A DNA stretch of 64,000 bases, taken from NCBI RefSeq assembly GCF_023101085.1, contig NZ_CP064703.1:8060001-8124000 (forward strand). The letters are read 5' to 3'. Every line of letters starts with the position of its first letter. The stretch's first letter is position 1. The stretch comes from Bradyrhizobium sp. 170 (lineage in GTDB: Bacteria > Pseudomonadota > Alphaproteobacteria > Rhizobiales > Xanthobacteraceae). This document shows, one piece after another, positions 8,595 to 17,690 of the stretch. Below the pieces are notes generated by a model that saw only the letters and a list, made by a program, of their open reading frames with translations, did not search any database and was not told where the DNA came from. The translations under genes and the position numbers were made by a program.

Positions 8595-9596
8595 TCATCC
8601 GCCCGAACTCGACAACTTGCCGGGTAGCTTACGAAGTAACTTGTCAGATGGTTTCGTCGGCGGTCTCGAACCAGTCTTCGCAAGACCGCCCCCGGCGTGC
8701 GCGGCACTATACCTGCACAATTCGGACCAAAACAGATTTAGCGCCCGTTGACCATCATGCATTCGACCCCTGAATGCGACTAAAGACAAAGGCAACGCCC
8801 ATTTGTCGCCGCCGATCGGGGTCAGCCGCTTTCGGCCATAAGCGGCCACGGTGCCCTCGGTCAACCAGGCGATGCCCCGGCCGCCGAGCGCCATCCCGCA
8901 GAGCACATCGGACATATCGCTTTCGATCACCCGCACGCCGGAAATGGGGGCATTCTCCAGGATGAGATCGACCAGCCGGGCGAAATAGACGCCGGGCGAA
9001 TACATCAGAAGCGGCGCCGGATGCGACGCCCGCCCGGGCAGCGACGCGCCTCCCTTCGCCACCAGCGCTTCGCTGGCATAGGGCCGCAGGAATTCTGTGC
9101 CGAGCGTCACACGTTCGTAAAGATCCGGATCGAGATGGATCGGCTGCTGCGCGTGATGGTAGCAGATCATCAGGTCCACATTGTCTGACACCAGCGAGGT
9201 GACGAGATCGTGGATGTTGCCCACCACCACCGAACAGCTCAACCGCCGCTCCTGTGACCAGGCCTGCCACCAATGCGGCAGCCGTGCGGTGGCCATCGCG
9301 AACGGCAAGGCGATGCGGATATGTTCGTTGCGGTGAAGCGGCTTGCCGCCAAGCTCGCCGCGGCTGTCGAGCATCTGCCGCAGCAACTCGCCGGCATGTT
9401 CACGGAAACGCTCGCCTTGCGGCGTGAGCTGCGTCGGGTAGACACTGCGGTCGATCAAGTCGAAGCCGAGCCAGGCCTCCAGCGACTTGATCCGTCGGCT
9501 GAACGCCGCCTGAGACGTGTTTCGTTTCTCGGCGGCGCGGGTAAAATTGCCGGTCTCGGCCACCATCAGAAAATCCTGAAGCCAGCGAAGCTCCAT
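8595..9596 (-). CDS. LysR-family transcriptional regulator
   Basis: The 333-residue protein begins MELRWLQDFL and has the LysR winged helix-turn-helix in its first 60 residues, with the run FTRAAEKRNTSQAAFSRRIK. An effector-binding domain follows. It is about 30 residues longer than usual because of a Pro/Gly/Lys-rich C-terminal tail. Two adjacent ATG codons occur at 9599 and 9596. The GGGGAG site favours the second. It is divergent from dadA and directly upstream of gltI. A palindrome with LysR spacing lies in the dadA side of the gap, so it probably regulates dadA, the importer or both. Confidence 0.88.
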   Translation of the reverse strand: MELRWLQDFLMVAETGNFTRAAEKRNTSQAAFSRRIKSLEAWLGFDLIDRSVYPTQLTPQGERFREHAGELLRQMLDSRGELGGKPLHRNEHIRIALPFAMATARLPHWWQAWSQERRLSCSVVVGNIHDLVTSLVSDNVDLMICYHHAQQPIHLDPDLYERVTLGTEFLRPYASEALVAKGGASLPGRASHPAPLLMYSPGVYFARLVDLILENAPISGVRVIESDMSDVLCGMALGGRGIAWLTEGTVAAYGRKRLTPIGGDKWALPLSLVAFRGRMHDGQRALNLFWSELCRYSAAHAGGGLAKTGSRPPTKPSDKLLRKLPGKLSSSGG

Positions 9597-10019
9597 CATG
9601 CTCCCCGCTTTGATGCAGGCCGCGGCCGCCGCGCGGCCGCAAAGCCCGCCTCGGGGCAGCGCAAGGCCGCGGACGCCAGCCAGCGTTGGTTCTCGATACG
9701 CAATGTGAAGCCCCATGCCGGGAAACGTAGCGGATCGGCCGGCAGGCTGGCCAATGCAAGCTTTGCATCGCCACACCCCGCCGTTATCAGCGCGACAATC
9801 CCGATGATTCCTTGCCCAGTCATATAAGCCGGCTCGCGCTCACCCATGAGGTCCCGCCTTCATTAGCCTGCCACGCCGCGGGCAGGTTATGCAAATTTTG
9901 CATCATGCAGACTTGGCATCAATGGCGGCGTCCGGGGGCCTTAACCTGGTGCGCGACAACCCTTCGCCCGATCGGTTCTCGCGTTTCGATCGGACGATCA
10001 CCCAAGACGAGACCTAGAG
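9597..10019. other. Regulatory gap between LysR gene and dadA
   Basis: This 423-bp gap separates the divergent lysR-like and dadA genes. It holds the palindrome at 9889-9903. A leftward open frame of about 80 codons (to 9847) overlaps the LysR start by ATGA. It has no family I recognise and could be a leader peptide or chance, so it is not called as a gene. Confidence 0.4.
9889..9903. promoter_or_regulatory. Palindromic operator candidate upstream of dadA
   Basis: The sequence ATGCAAATTTTGCAT is a perfect palindrome of two 7-bp arms around one central T. It also fits the T-N11-A spacing of LysR sites (T at 9890, A at 9902). It lies 116 bp before the dadA start. The same 15-mer with one substitution occurs at 20887-20901 upstream of the D-aminoacylase. 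An Lrp/AsnC-type site would look similar. Confidence 0.7.
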
Positions 10020-11282
10020 ATGAAAATCTGTGTACTGGGCGCCGGCGTTATCGGACTGACGACCGCATGGTGCCTTGCCGAGGCCGGGCACGACGTCATC
10101 ATCGTCGACCGGCATGCTTCCACCGCGAAGGACGCCAGCGCCGCCAATGGCGGCCAGCTCTCTTACGCGTTCGTGGCGCCGCTGGCGTCTCCGGCAACCT
10201 TGCTGAAGCTGCCATCGCTGCTGCTGTCGCCGAATTCGCCGATGCGCATCCGCGCCGGCCTCGATCCTGCCCTGATTTCCTGGGGCACGCGATTCCTGCT
10301 CGCCTGCCGGCCGACAGCGGTGCGCGAGACCATTGCAGCGCAGCTCGCACTCGCCGCCCTGAGCCGGAGCGAGCTGGCGCGGATTTCCCACAGCTTGATG
10401 CTTTCGTTCGGGCTGCGAACCGCCGGCAAGCTTGTGGTGTTCCGCAGCCGGAGGCAATTCGACGCGGCGCGGCGCGCGATCACCGGAGAGACCGGCGAGG
10501 ACGGCCAGCAGGTGTTGACGCCGGCCGAATGCCTGGCGCTGGAGCCTGCGCTCAGGCTTGACGCCGCCAAACTCGCAGGCGGCATCTTCACGGCTTCCGA
10601 ACAGATCGGAGATTGCGCGGCGTTCTGTGCGGGGCTTACGTTCCGCCTGAGACGGCAACGCAATGTCGAATGGTTGCTCGGCACGGACGTGATCGGTCCG
10701 GTTCGCTCCGGCGGGCGGCTTGTCGCGGTCGAGATCAACAAGGGGCATGTGCAAGCAGAGCAGTTCGTCCTGTGTATGGGCGCGGCATCGAGCGCATTTG
10801 CGAGAGCGTGCGGATTCTATCTGCCGATCTATCCGCTCAAGGGTTACAGCATCACCCTGACACCGCCGCCCGATGCGCGCGTCATGAGGCACAGCGTGAC
10901 GGATATGGAACGCAAGCTGGTATTCGCCCCGCTCGCACGCGATGGACACACGGCGATCAGGATCGCCGGCATCGCCGATCTCGAAAGCAGCAACACGACG
11001 ATCGACACCAGACGCGTCGACATCCTGCGCCGCGCTTCGGCGGAGCTGCTCGGCATCGACGCCGCCGGCGACGTCAAGCCATGGTGCGGGCTTCGTCCCG
11101 CGACGCCGGACAGTCGGCCGATCATCGGCTGCTCGCCACTCGATGGCCTCTTCATCAACTCAGGCCACGGCATGCTCGGCTGGACGCTGGCCTGCGGCAG
11201 TGCGCGACTGACGGCCGATATGATCGATCGCAAGCCGGAGGCCAGCGAGGTGAGCGCGTTTACCCTGCGCCGCGCGGCATAA
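10020..11282 (+). CDS. dadA: D-amino-acid dehydrogenase, FAD-dependent
   Basis: The 420-residue flavoprotein starts with the dinucleotide-binding motif GAGVIG (residues 8-13) and has NGGQLSYA at about 45-52, the segment characteristic of DadA-type D-amino-acid dehydrogenases. The C-terminal GLRPATPDSRPIIG and GHGMLGWTLACGSARL runs are the second conserved FAD region. DadA oxidises D-amino acids to 2-oxo acids and ammonia, passing electrons to the membrane quinone pool. It is divergent from a LysR gene with a palindrome between them. A tctC gene follows after about 180 bp, probably a separate unit. The family is secure; the preferred D-amino acid is not known. Confidence 0.9.
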   Translation: MKICVLGAGVIGLTTAWCLAEAGHDVIIVDRHASTAKDASAANGGQLSYAFVAPLASPATLLKLPSLLLSPNSPMRIRAGLDPALISWGTRFLLACRPTAVRETIAAQLALAALSRSELARISHSLMLSFGLRTAGKLVVFRSRRQFDAARRAITGETGEDGQQVLTPAECLALEPALRLDAAKLAGGIFTASEQIGDCAAFCAGLTFRLRRQRNVEWLLGTDVIGPVRSGGRLVAVEINKGHVQAEQFVLCMGAASSAFARACGFYLPIYPLKGYSITLTPPPDARVMRHSVTDMERKLVFAPLARDGHTAIRIAGIADLESSNTTIDTRRVDILRRASAELLGIDAAGDVKPWCGLRPATPDSRPIIGCSPLDGLFINSGHGMLGWTLACGSARLTADMIDRKPEASEVSAFTLRRAA

Positions 11283-11462
11283 ATTCCGTACCTCGGGAGG
11301 CCGCGGCAGACTAATTGTCGCACGTCGCGTTTCCAGCCGGCCGCGGCGTCGCCCGTCGCAGTCAATATGCTTTTCTTCTCAGGCGATTTCGGGGAAGATC
11401 GACCCCAGAAAAAGAAGATAAGCGCGCCTCCCCGTCAATGAGGCCGCAGGGGAGTGTTCGAT

Positions 11463-12434
11463 ATGTCCAGAGCTCGCCGTTTGACGTTCGCCGTCGCCGC
11501 CGTTGGCATGCTGATTTCAGCAGCCGCCGGCGCGCAGGAATATCCCACCAAGCCGATCACGCTGATCGTCCCGTGGCCCGCGGGCGGCTCGACCGATATC
11601 TCGATGCGGGCGCTCGCCGAGAGCGCTTCCAAGGTGCTCGGACAGCCGATCGCCATCGACAACAAGGCCGGTGGCAGTGGCACCGTCGGCCCTGCCACCA
11701 TGGCAGCAGGCGCCAGGCCCGACGGCTACACCATCGCCCAGATCCCGATCACCGTGTTCCGCCTGCCCTTGATGCAGGAAGTCTCCTGGAATCCGGACAA
11801 GGACTTTACCTATATCATCCACCTCACCGGCTACACCTTCGGTGTCACCACCAGCGCGGAGTCGCCGTTCAAGACCTGGAAGGACGTTGTCGATTACGCC
11901 AAGCAGAATCCCGGCAAGGTGACCTATGCCACCCCGGGCGCCGGCACGTCGCTGCATATCGGCATGGAGCAGATCGCCGGCATGGCCGGCATCAAGCTGA
12001 CGCAGGTGCCTTTCAAGGGCGGCGCGGAAACCAATGCCGCGGTGCTGGGACAGCATACCATGCTGCAAGCGGACTCGACCGGCTGGCGGCCGCTGGTCGA
12101 CGCCGGCAAGCTGCGGCTATTGATGGTGTGGACCTCGGCGCGCTCGCCGAACTATCCCGATGTGCCGACGCTGAAGGAGCTCGGCTACCCCATGGTCTAT
12201 GACTCCCCGTTCGGCATCGCCGGCCCCAAGGGGATGGACCCGAAGATCGTCGCCAAGCTGCACGACGCCTTCAAGAAGGCGCTGGACGATCCGGCTGTGA
12301 TCGCCACGCTGGCCAAATTCGACATGGTGCCCAGTTACAAGAGCACCGAGGACTACAAGAAGTTCGTCGTCGAGGTCACCGAGTCCGAGCGCAAGGTGGT
12401 CGACAAGCTCGGGCTGGCGAAGAAGACGAACTGA
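11463..12434 (+). CDS. TctC-family substrate-binding protein of a complete TTT system
   Basis: This 323-residue periplasmic receptor has a signal peptide ending near AGAQ and the family opening YPTKPITLIVPWPAGGSTD. DNKAGGSGTVG is seen near residue 70. ATG at 11463 was chosen over a GTG nine bases earlier because GGGGAG lies eight bases before it. It is followed by tctB and tctA, so this receptor has its own membrane partners. It would capture a carboxylate in the periplasm and deliver it to TctAB for ion-driven uptake. Ligand unknown. Confidence 0.93.
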   Translation: MSRARRLTFAVAAVGMLISAAAGAQEYPTKPITLIVPWPAGGSTDISMRALAESASKVLGQPIAIDNKAGGSGTVGPATMAAGARPDGYTIAQIPITVFRLPLMQEVSWNPDKDFTYIIHLTGYTFGVTTSAESPFKTWKDVVDYAKQNPGKVTYATPGAGTSLHIGMEQIAGMAGIKLTQVPFKGGAETNAAVLGQHTMLQADSTGWRPLVDAGKLRLLMVWTSARSPNYPDVPTLKELGYPMVYDSPFGIAGPKGMDPKIVAKLHDAFKKALDDPAVIATLAKFDMVPSYKSTEDYKKFVVEVTESERKVVDKLGLAKKTN

Positions 12435-12442
12435 ATCGCCGT

Positions 12443-12592
12443 GTCCCGGACGCGACGCACCGCGCAAGCGCTGCTTCGCAGAACCGGGACCCATCTAGCC
12501 GCAGACACATGGGTCCCGGCTCTGCAGCGCATCACCATAGCGCGTCAAGACGCGCGTAAACGCGCTAATGGTGCAGCGCAGCGTCCGGGGAA
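12443..12592. repeat. Palindromic intergenic repeat between tctC and tctB
   Basis: The left part runs from GTGTCCCGGACGCG through GAACCGGGACCCAT. The right part mirrors it with ATGGGTCCCGGCTC and ends near GCGTCCGGGGAA. The whole can fold as a long imperfect hairpin with a smaller GCG-rich palindrome near 12540-12570. It sits inside the likely tctCBA transcript, where it may lower tctBA expression relative to the receptor. Confidence 0.7.
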
Positions 12593-12610
12593 TGGCTGAG
12601 AGAGTAATCG

Positions 12611-13096
12611 ATGAGTAACGACAGCGACGTCAAATTCCGCCTCAACAATTCCGAACTTTGGGGCGGGCTGATCGGGCTTGCGCTCGGCGGGTTCGTGATC
12701 TGGTCCGGGCTCAAGCTGAAGCTCGGCACCATCAACGACCCCGGCTCCGGGTTCGTGCTGTTCTATACCGGCATCCTGATGTGCCTGTTCGCCGCCTCGA
12801 TCATCATCGCCGCATTGACCGAGGGCGGGCCGACCTTTGGCTCGCGCTGGGTGAACACGCGCTGGACCAAGCCGCTGCTGGTGATCGTCTGCCTCATCGC
12901 TTTCTCCTTCGCCCTCAATCCGCTCGGCTTTCTGCTGTCCTCAATTCCGCTGATGTTGCTGCTGTTGCGCGTGGTCGACCCGGTCCGCTGGCCGCTGGCC
13001 GTTCCGGTTGCCGTGCTGGTTCCGCTCGGCATGTGGTGGGTCCTCAAACGCCTGCTCCTGATTCAACTGCCTTCGGGCATCTTCGAAATCGGCTGA
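12611..13096 (+). CDS. TctB-family small membrane subunit of TTT transporter
   Basis: The 161-residue protein has four predicted membrane segments: IGLALGGFVIWSG near 22, then FYTGILMCLFAASIIIA, LLVIVCLIAFSFAL, and a C-terminal pair around PLGMWWVL. This is the layout of TctB, the small inner-membrane subunit. It is followed after 8 bp by tctA. The family is poorly conserved in sequence, so the call depends partly on position. Confidence 0.9.
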   Translation: MSNDSDVKFRLNNSELWGGLIGLALGGFVIWSGLKLKLGTINDPGSGFVLFYTGILMCLFAASIIIAALTEGGPTFGSRWVNTRWTKPLLVIVCLIAFSFALNPLGFLLSSIPLMLLLLRVVDPVRWPLAVPVAVLVPLGMWWVLKRLLLIQLPSGIFEIG

Positions 13097-13104
13097 CCCG
13101 CACC

Positions 13105-14613
13105 ATGGACACACTCATCAATGTCGCGCATGGCTTCGGCGTCGCCCTTCAACCCGTCAACCTGATCTACTGCTTCATCGGCGTCTTCATCGGTACGCTG
13201 GTCGGGGTGCTGCCGGGCATCGGCCCGATCTCGGCGATGTCGCTGCTACTGCCGATCACGCTGTCGGGAACGCCGGAGTCCGGCATCATCATGATGGCCG
13301 GCATCTATTACGGCTCGATGTATGGCGGCTCCACCACCTCGATCCTGGTCAACATTCCCGGCGAGGCTGCTTCCGTCGTCACCTGTATCGATGGCCACCA
13401 GATGGCCAAGCAGGGCCGCGCGGGACCTGCGCTCGGCATCTCCGCATTCGGCTCGTTCTTCGCCGGCACCTTCGCGCTGATCGCGCTGATGCTGGTGGCG
13501 CCCAAGCTCGCCAGCGTCGCGATCGCTTTCGGTCCGGCCGAATATTTCAGCCTGATGGTGCTCGGCCTTGTGGTCCTCACCTTCCTGACGCAGGGCTCAA
13601 TGGCGAAGGCGTTGCTGATGGCCTGCATCGGCATCGTGCTCGGCGTGATCGGGCTCGACAGCATTACCGCGCAACCGCGCCTGACCTTCGGCCGCCTGGA
13701 ACTGATCGACGGCATCGGCCTCGTCCCCGTGGTGATGGGCCTGTTCGGCGTCGCCGAAGTCCTGTTCAACACCGAGCAGGTCATCAAGCGCGACGTCATC
13801 AACACGAAGATCACGCACCTGTTGCCGAGCCGGGAGGACTGGAAAGCCAGCGCCGGCCCGATGTCGCGCGGAACGATCCTTGGATTCTTCCTCGGCATCC
13901 TGCCCGGTGGCGGCGCAGTGATCTCGTCGTTCGCGTCCTATGCGCTGGAGAAGCGGCTGTCGAAAACGCCGGAACGCTTTGGCCATGGCGCGATCGAGGG
14001 TGTGGCGGGACCCGAAGCCGCCAACAACGCCGCGGCCGGCGGCGCCTTCATTCCGCTGATGACATTAGGCATTCCGCCAAACGTGGTGATGGCGCTGTTG
14101 CTCGGCGCTTTCGTCATTCACGGCCTGCAGCCCGGCCCGCTGATGATCACGCAGAACCCCGGCCTGTTCTGGGGCATCGTCGCCAGCATGTATATCGGCA
14201 ATCTGATGCTGCTGGTGCTGAACCTGCCGATGATCGGCATGTGGGTGCAGCTCCTCAAGCTGCCCTACAACATCCTGTTCCCGCTGATCATCCTGTTCAC
14301 CATCATCGGCGTCTATTGCTCCAGCAACAACGTGTTCGATGTCTATGTGATGATCGCGTTCGGCATTATCGGCTATTTCATGCGCAAGCTCGGCTACGAG
14401 CCGGCGCCGCTGGTGCTGGCCTTCGTGCTGGGGCCGATGCTGGAGAACAACCTGCGCAAGTCGCTGATCCTGTCGCAGGGCGACCTGATGACCTTCATCG
14501 AACGGCCGATCTCGGCCGTCTGCCTGGCGTTCGCAGTCGTGCTGTTGATCGGCCCGTTGCTGCCGGCGCTACGCAAGAAGCGCGAGATGGTCGCGCTGGA
14601 CGAAGGGGTGTGA
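13105..14613 (+). CDS. TctA-family large membrane subunit of TTT transporter
   Basis: The 502-residue polytopic protein carries the TctA glycine-rich motif [13 protein letters not shown] near residue 35, and a second copy, [17 protein letters not shown], near residue 260. These mirror-image half-repeats typify the family's transport core. The start [11 protein letters not shown] at 13105 was chosen because the open frame upstream overlaps tctB in another frame. TctA forms the carboxylate-conducting unit with TctB. The next gene on the right is convergent, with only 6 bp between stop codons. Confidence 0.95.
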   Translation: MDTLINVAHGFGVALQPVNLIYCFIGVFIGTLVGVLPGIGPISAMSLLLPITLSGTPESGIIMMAGIYYGSMYGGSTTSILVNIPGEAASVVTCIDGHQMAKQGRAGPALGISAFGSFFAGTFALIALMLVAPKLASVAIAFGPAEYFSLMVLGLVVLTFLTQGSMAKALLMACIGIVLGVIGLDSITAQPRLTFGRLELIDGIGLVPVVMGLFGVAEVLFNTEQVIKRDVINTKITHLLPSREDWKASAGPMSRGTILGFFLGILPGGGAVISSFASYALEKRLSKTPERFGHGAIEGVAGPEAANNAAAGGAFIPLMTLGIPPNVVMALLLGAFVIHGLQPGPLMITQNPGLFWGIVASMYIGNLMLLVLNLPMIGMWVQLLKLPYNILFPLIILFTIIGVYCSSNNVFDVYVMIAFGIIGYFMRKLGYEPAPLVLAFVLGPMLENNLRKSLILSQGDLMTFIERPISAVCLAFAVVLLIGPLLPALRKKREMVALDEGV

Positions 14614-14619
14614 CCGCAG

Positions 14620-16005
14620 CTAGAACGCCCGCTTCTTCTCGCCGAGATCCCAGAACAGCCCCGCCATGATGGCGAGCGCCTCTTCTGTCACCGGCAGAAG
14701 AATGTGTTCGTCCGGCGCGTGCTGCGAGCAGCCGGGATAGGAATGCGGCACCCAGATCGTCGGTAACCCCAACCCTTCGGCGAACACGTCGTTCGGCAGC
14801 GAACCGCCGAAATTCGGCAGGATCGCCGGCGCCTTGCCGGTGGTCTGCAGGATCGAGTTCGCCGTCCAGTTCACCCAGGGACTGTCGACATCGGTACGCG
14901 AAGCCGCGAAGCGCTGCGCGCCGCTGACCTCCACCATCGAAAAGCCGTTGGCATGCAAATGCGTGCGCACGGCGTCGACGACCTCTTCATATCTGGTGCC
15001 GACGACGAAGCGAAGCTGCAGCACGGCATTGGCGCGGCCGGGAATCGCGTTGGCCGGCTTCTCGATATTGCCTGACGACATCGCCAGGACTTCCAGCGTA
15101 TTCCAGGCAAACAGCCGCTCGGCCGGCGACAATCCCTCCTCGCCCCATTCGGGCGCCAGCGCCGGCTCGTCGGCGGTCGGCTCGATCTTCACATCCGCGA
15201 GCGCCGCGCGCACCGCGTTCGAGATCCGCGGCGGCTTGAGCGCCTCGAGCTTCATCCGCCCCTTGCCGTCGACGAGGCTCGCGATGGCGTTGCAAAGGAT
15301 CGTCGCGGGATTGGCGAGGACGCCGCCCCAATTGCCCGAATGGTTTCCGCCCTCGCGCAGGTTGACATCGAGATGGATGCGGTTGCCGCCGCGGCAGCCG
15401 AGGAAGATGGTCGGCCGGTCGGCTGAAAGCCGTGGTCCGTCGGAAGCCAGGAACAGATCGGCCTTCAGCTCCTCGCGATGGGCTTCGCACACCTGCCGCA
15501 GATCGGGCGAACCGATCTCCTCGCCGGTCTCGATGATGAATTTGACGTTGAAGCCGAGCTTGCCGCCGCGGGTCTCGCGCACGGCGCGCAATGCCGCGAG
15601 ATTGATGCTGTGCTGCCCCTTGTTGTCGGCGGTGCCGCGGCCATAGACGCGCTCGCCTTTGGTCGTGGCTTTCCAGGGATCGAGATTGTCGCGCCATTCG
15701 CCTTCCATGCCGTCGACGACATCGCCATGGCCATAGGTGAGCACGGTCGGCAACGAGGCATCCTCGCGATAATCGGCCAGCAGATACGGACCCTTGCCGC
15801 TCGGCGATTCGATCAGGCGGGTGGAGAAATCGAGCGCGGCGAAGGCGGGCTGGAGGTCATCGACGAGATAGGCGCGCAACGCCTCGCCGCTGCCGGGGTT
15901 CTGGCTTTCGGTCCGATAGCCGACCCTGCGGCCGAGCTCGGCGAGAAACGCGCCGGAATTCAGATGCTCACGTACCCGCGCAATCGCGTCGGCTCTATCA
16001 GCCAT
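14620..16005 (-). CDS. M20 family metallopeptidase
   Basis: This 461-residue enzyme shows the M20 metal site. THis93 and Asp95 lie in TYGHGDVVDG, followed by the Asp of GRGTADNKGQ and the catalytic Glu pair in IIETGEEIGS near residue 170. A C-terminal His ligand lies in the HAPDEHILL region. The larger size and GTADNKGQ motif resemble the dipeptidase/carnosinase branch. It hydrolyses peptides or N-acylated amino acids in the cytoplasm. Start 16005 was preferred to the upstream in-frame codon because a GGGAAAG site precedes it. It is divergent from the monooxygenase gene. Confidence 0.9.
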   Translation of the reverse strand: MADRADAIARVREHLNSGAFLAELGRRVGYRTESQNPGSGEALRAYLVDDLQPAFAALDFSTRLIESPSGKGPYLLADYREDASLPTVLTYGHGDVVDGMEGEWRDNLDPWKATTKGERVYGRGTADNKGQHSINLAALRAVRETRGGKLGFNVKFIIETGEEIGSPDLRQVCEAHREELKADLFLASDGPRLSADRPTIFLGCRGGNRIHLDVNLREGGNHSGNWGGVLANPATILCNAIASLVDGKGRMKLEALKPPRISNAVRAALADVKIEPTADEPALAPEWGEEGLSPAERLFAWNTLEVLAMSSGNIEKPANAIPGRANAVLQLRFVVGTRYEEVVDAVRTHLHANGFSMVEVSGAQRFAASRTDVDSPWVNWTANSILQTTGKAPAILPNFGGSLPNDVFAEGLGLPTIWVPHSYPGCSQHAPDEHILLPVTEEALAIMAGLFWDLGEKKRAF

Positions 16006-16189
16006 ATTTCTTTCCCTTGTTCGCAAACGTGTGGAGCGCAACCTATCGGGATAAGCCGCCCGCTGGAAGTGGTACGGCTACCGAATGAGGCCTTGCTAAA
16101 AACAGCGAGGATGCAACAATTTCGGGCAACAGCCCGGCGTTTAACCGGGCGAATGCGCAGGGAACCCTGCACGCACCGAGGTTCGCGTC

Positions 16190-17578
16190 ATGACAAAACA
16201 AATCCGGCTCAATGCCTTCGCCATGAACTGCGTGGCGCATCAATCGCCGGGGCTCTGGACCCATCCGCGCGACCGCACGCTGGGCTACAACCGCCTGCCC
16301 TACTGGCTCGACCTGGCGAAGACGCTGGAGCGCGGCCGGTTCGACGGGCTGTTTCTCGCCGATGTGCTCGGCGTCTACGACGTGTTCGGCGATAGCCCCG
16401 ACGCCGCGCTGCGCAATGCCGCGCAGACGCCGGCGAACGAGCCCCTGATGCTGATCCCGGCGATGGCGGCGGTGACGCAAAATCTCGGTTTTGGCGTCAC
16501 CAGCAATCTCTCGTTCGAGCCGCCCTACCCGTTTGCCCGACGGATGTCGACGCTCGATCACCTGACCGAAGGCCGGATAGGCTGGAACGTGGTGACCGGC
16601 TATCTCGACTCGGCCGCGCGCGGCGCCGGCAAGGACAAACAGACCGCGCATGACGACCGCTACGAGATCGCGGATGAATATATGGAGCTGGTCTACAAGC
16701 TCTGGGAAGGAAGCTGGGAGGACGACGCCGTTCTGCGCGACCGCGCGCGCGGCATTTTCGCCGACCCTTCCAAGGTGCATCGCATAGAGCACGAGGGAAG
16801 CAACTACCGGCTCAACGCCATTCATCTCAGCGAGCCATCGCCGCAACGAACGCCGGTGCTGTATCAGGCCGGCACCTCGCCGCGCGGACGGCAGTTCGCC
16901 GCAGAGCATGCCGAATGCGTGTTCATGTCGGGCCCGTCGGCCAGGATCATCGGCCCACGCGTGGCGGCGATCCGCGCGCTGGCGAAGGAGATCGGGCGCA
17001 ATCCGGCCGAAATCCTGATGTTCTCCATGATGACGATCATTCTCGGCCGCACCGAGGCCGAGGCGAAAGCAAAGTACGCCGACTATCGCCGCCACATCGC
17101 GCCCGAGGGCGCGCTGGCCTTGATGTCGGGCTGGATGGGTATCGATTTCTCGGGCTACAACCTCGACCAGCAGGTGCGCCACGTCCAGAACGATGCCGGG
17201 CGCACCGCGCTCGACAACGTCACCCGCGCCGATCCTGATAGGGTGTGGACCGTGCGCGAGGTCGTCGAGCACGTCGGCATCGGCGGCGCCGGGCCGGTCG
17301 TGGTCGGCACGCCGGAGAAGGTCGCCGACGATATCGAGGCCTGGTTCGAGCAGACCGATGTCGACGGCCTCAACGTTGCGTTTGCTACCTCGCCCGGCGA
17401 TTTCGAGGATATCGCAGACATGCTGGTGCCGGAGTTGACGAAGCGCGGGCGCTACAAGAGCGCGTATGCGGAAGGAACGCTGCGCGAAAAACTGTTCGGT
17501 GCCGGGCGCGCGCGGTTAACGGAGCAGCATCCGGCGACAAGGTATCGCGTGAAGCCACGCGCTGCGGCGGCGGAGTAA
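16190..17578 (+). CDS. FMN-dependent LLM-class monooxygenase, NtaA/SnaA/DmoA family
   Basis: The 462-residue protein has family marks of two-component flavin monooxygenases. ADVLGVYDVFG lies near residue 60, followed by TSNLSFEPPYPFARRMSTLD and GRIGWNVVTGY. These enzymes use reduced FMN made by a separate reductase to cleave substrates such as aminopolycarboxylates or organosulfur compounds. No flavin reductase gene lies next to it. It is divergent from the M20 peptidase across 184 bp, so the two may share regulation. The substrate is unknown. Confidence 0.92.
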   Translation: MTKQIRLNAFAMNCVAHQSPGLWTHPRDRTLGYNRLPYWLDLAKTLERGRFDGLFLADVLGVYDVFGDSPDAALRNAAQTPANEPLMLIPAMAAVTQNLGFGVTSNLSFEPPYPFARRMSTLDHLTEGRIGWNVVTGYLDSAARGAGKDKQTAHDDRYEIADEYMELVYKLWEGSWEDDAVLRDRARGIFADPSKVHRIEHEGSNYRLNAIHLSEPSPQRTPVLYQAGTSPRGRQFAAEHAECVFMSGPSARIIGPRVAAIRALAKEIGRNPAEILMFSMMTIILGRTEAEAKAKYADYRRHIAPEGALALMSGWMGIDFSGYNLDQQVRHVQNDAGRTALDNVTRADPDRVWTVREVVEHVGIGGAGPVVVGTPEKVADDIEAWFEQTDVDGLNVAFATSPGDFEDIADMLVPELTKRGRYKSAYAEGTLREKLFGAGRARLTEQHPATRYRVKPRAAAAE

Positions 17579-17581
17579 CTT

Positions 17582-17674
17582 GTAGGGTGGGCAAAGGCGC
17601 ACTTCGCGCCGTGCCCACCACCTATCCACATCGCTAATCTGAATGGTGGGCACGCTTCGCTTTGCCCACCCTAC
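17582..17674. repeat. Palindromic intergenic repeat, 'gtagggtgggc' family
   Basis: The element starts GTAGGGTGGGCAAAG and ends with the inverse CTTTGCCCACCCTAC. A second member lies at 25819-25906. It fills the gap between the convergent monooxygenase and ThDP-enzyme genes and would form a strong hairpin in both transcripts. Confidence 0.85.
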
Positions 17675-17690
17675 GATTTCGCAATGACGA

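Noticed and set aside
9596..9847. Leftward 83-codon frame overlapping the LysR start by ATGA
   Set aside because: No recognisable domain and weak start signals; kept only as a possible leader peptide in the gap entry.
12658..13104. In-frame 5' extension of tctA across tctB
   Set aside because: The sequence is the +1 frame of a real tctB gene and lacks family similarity; tctA starts at 13105.
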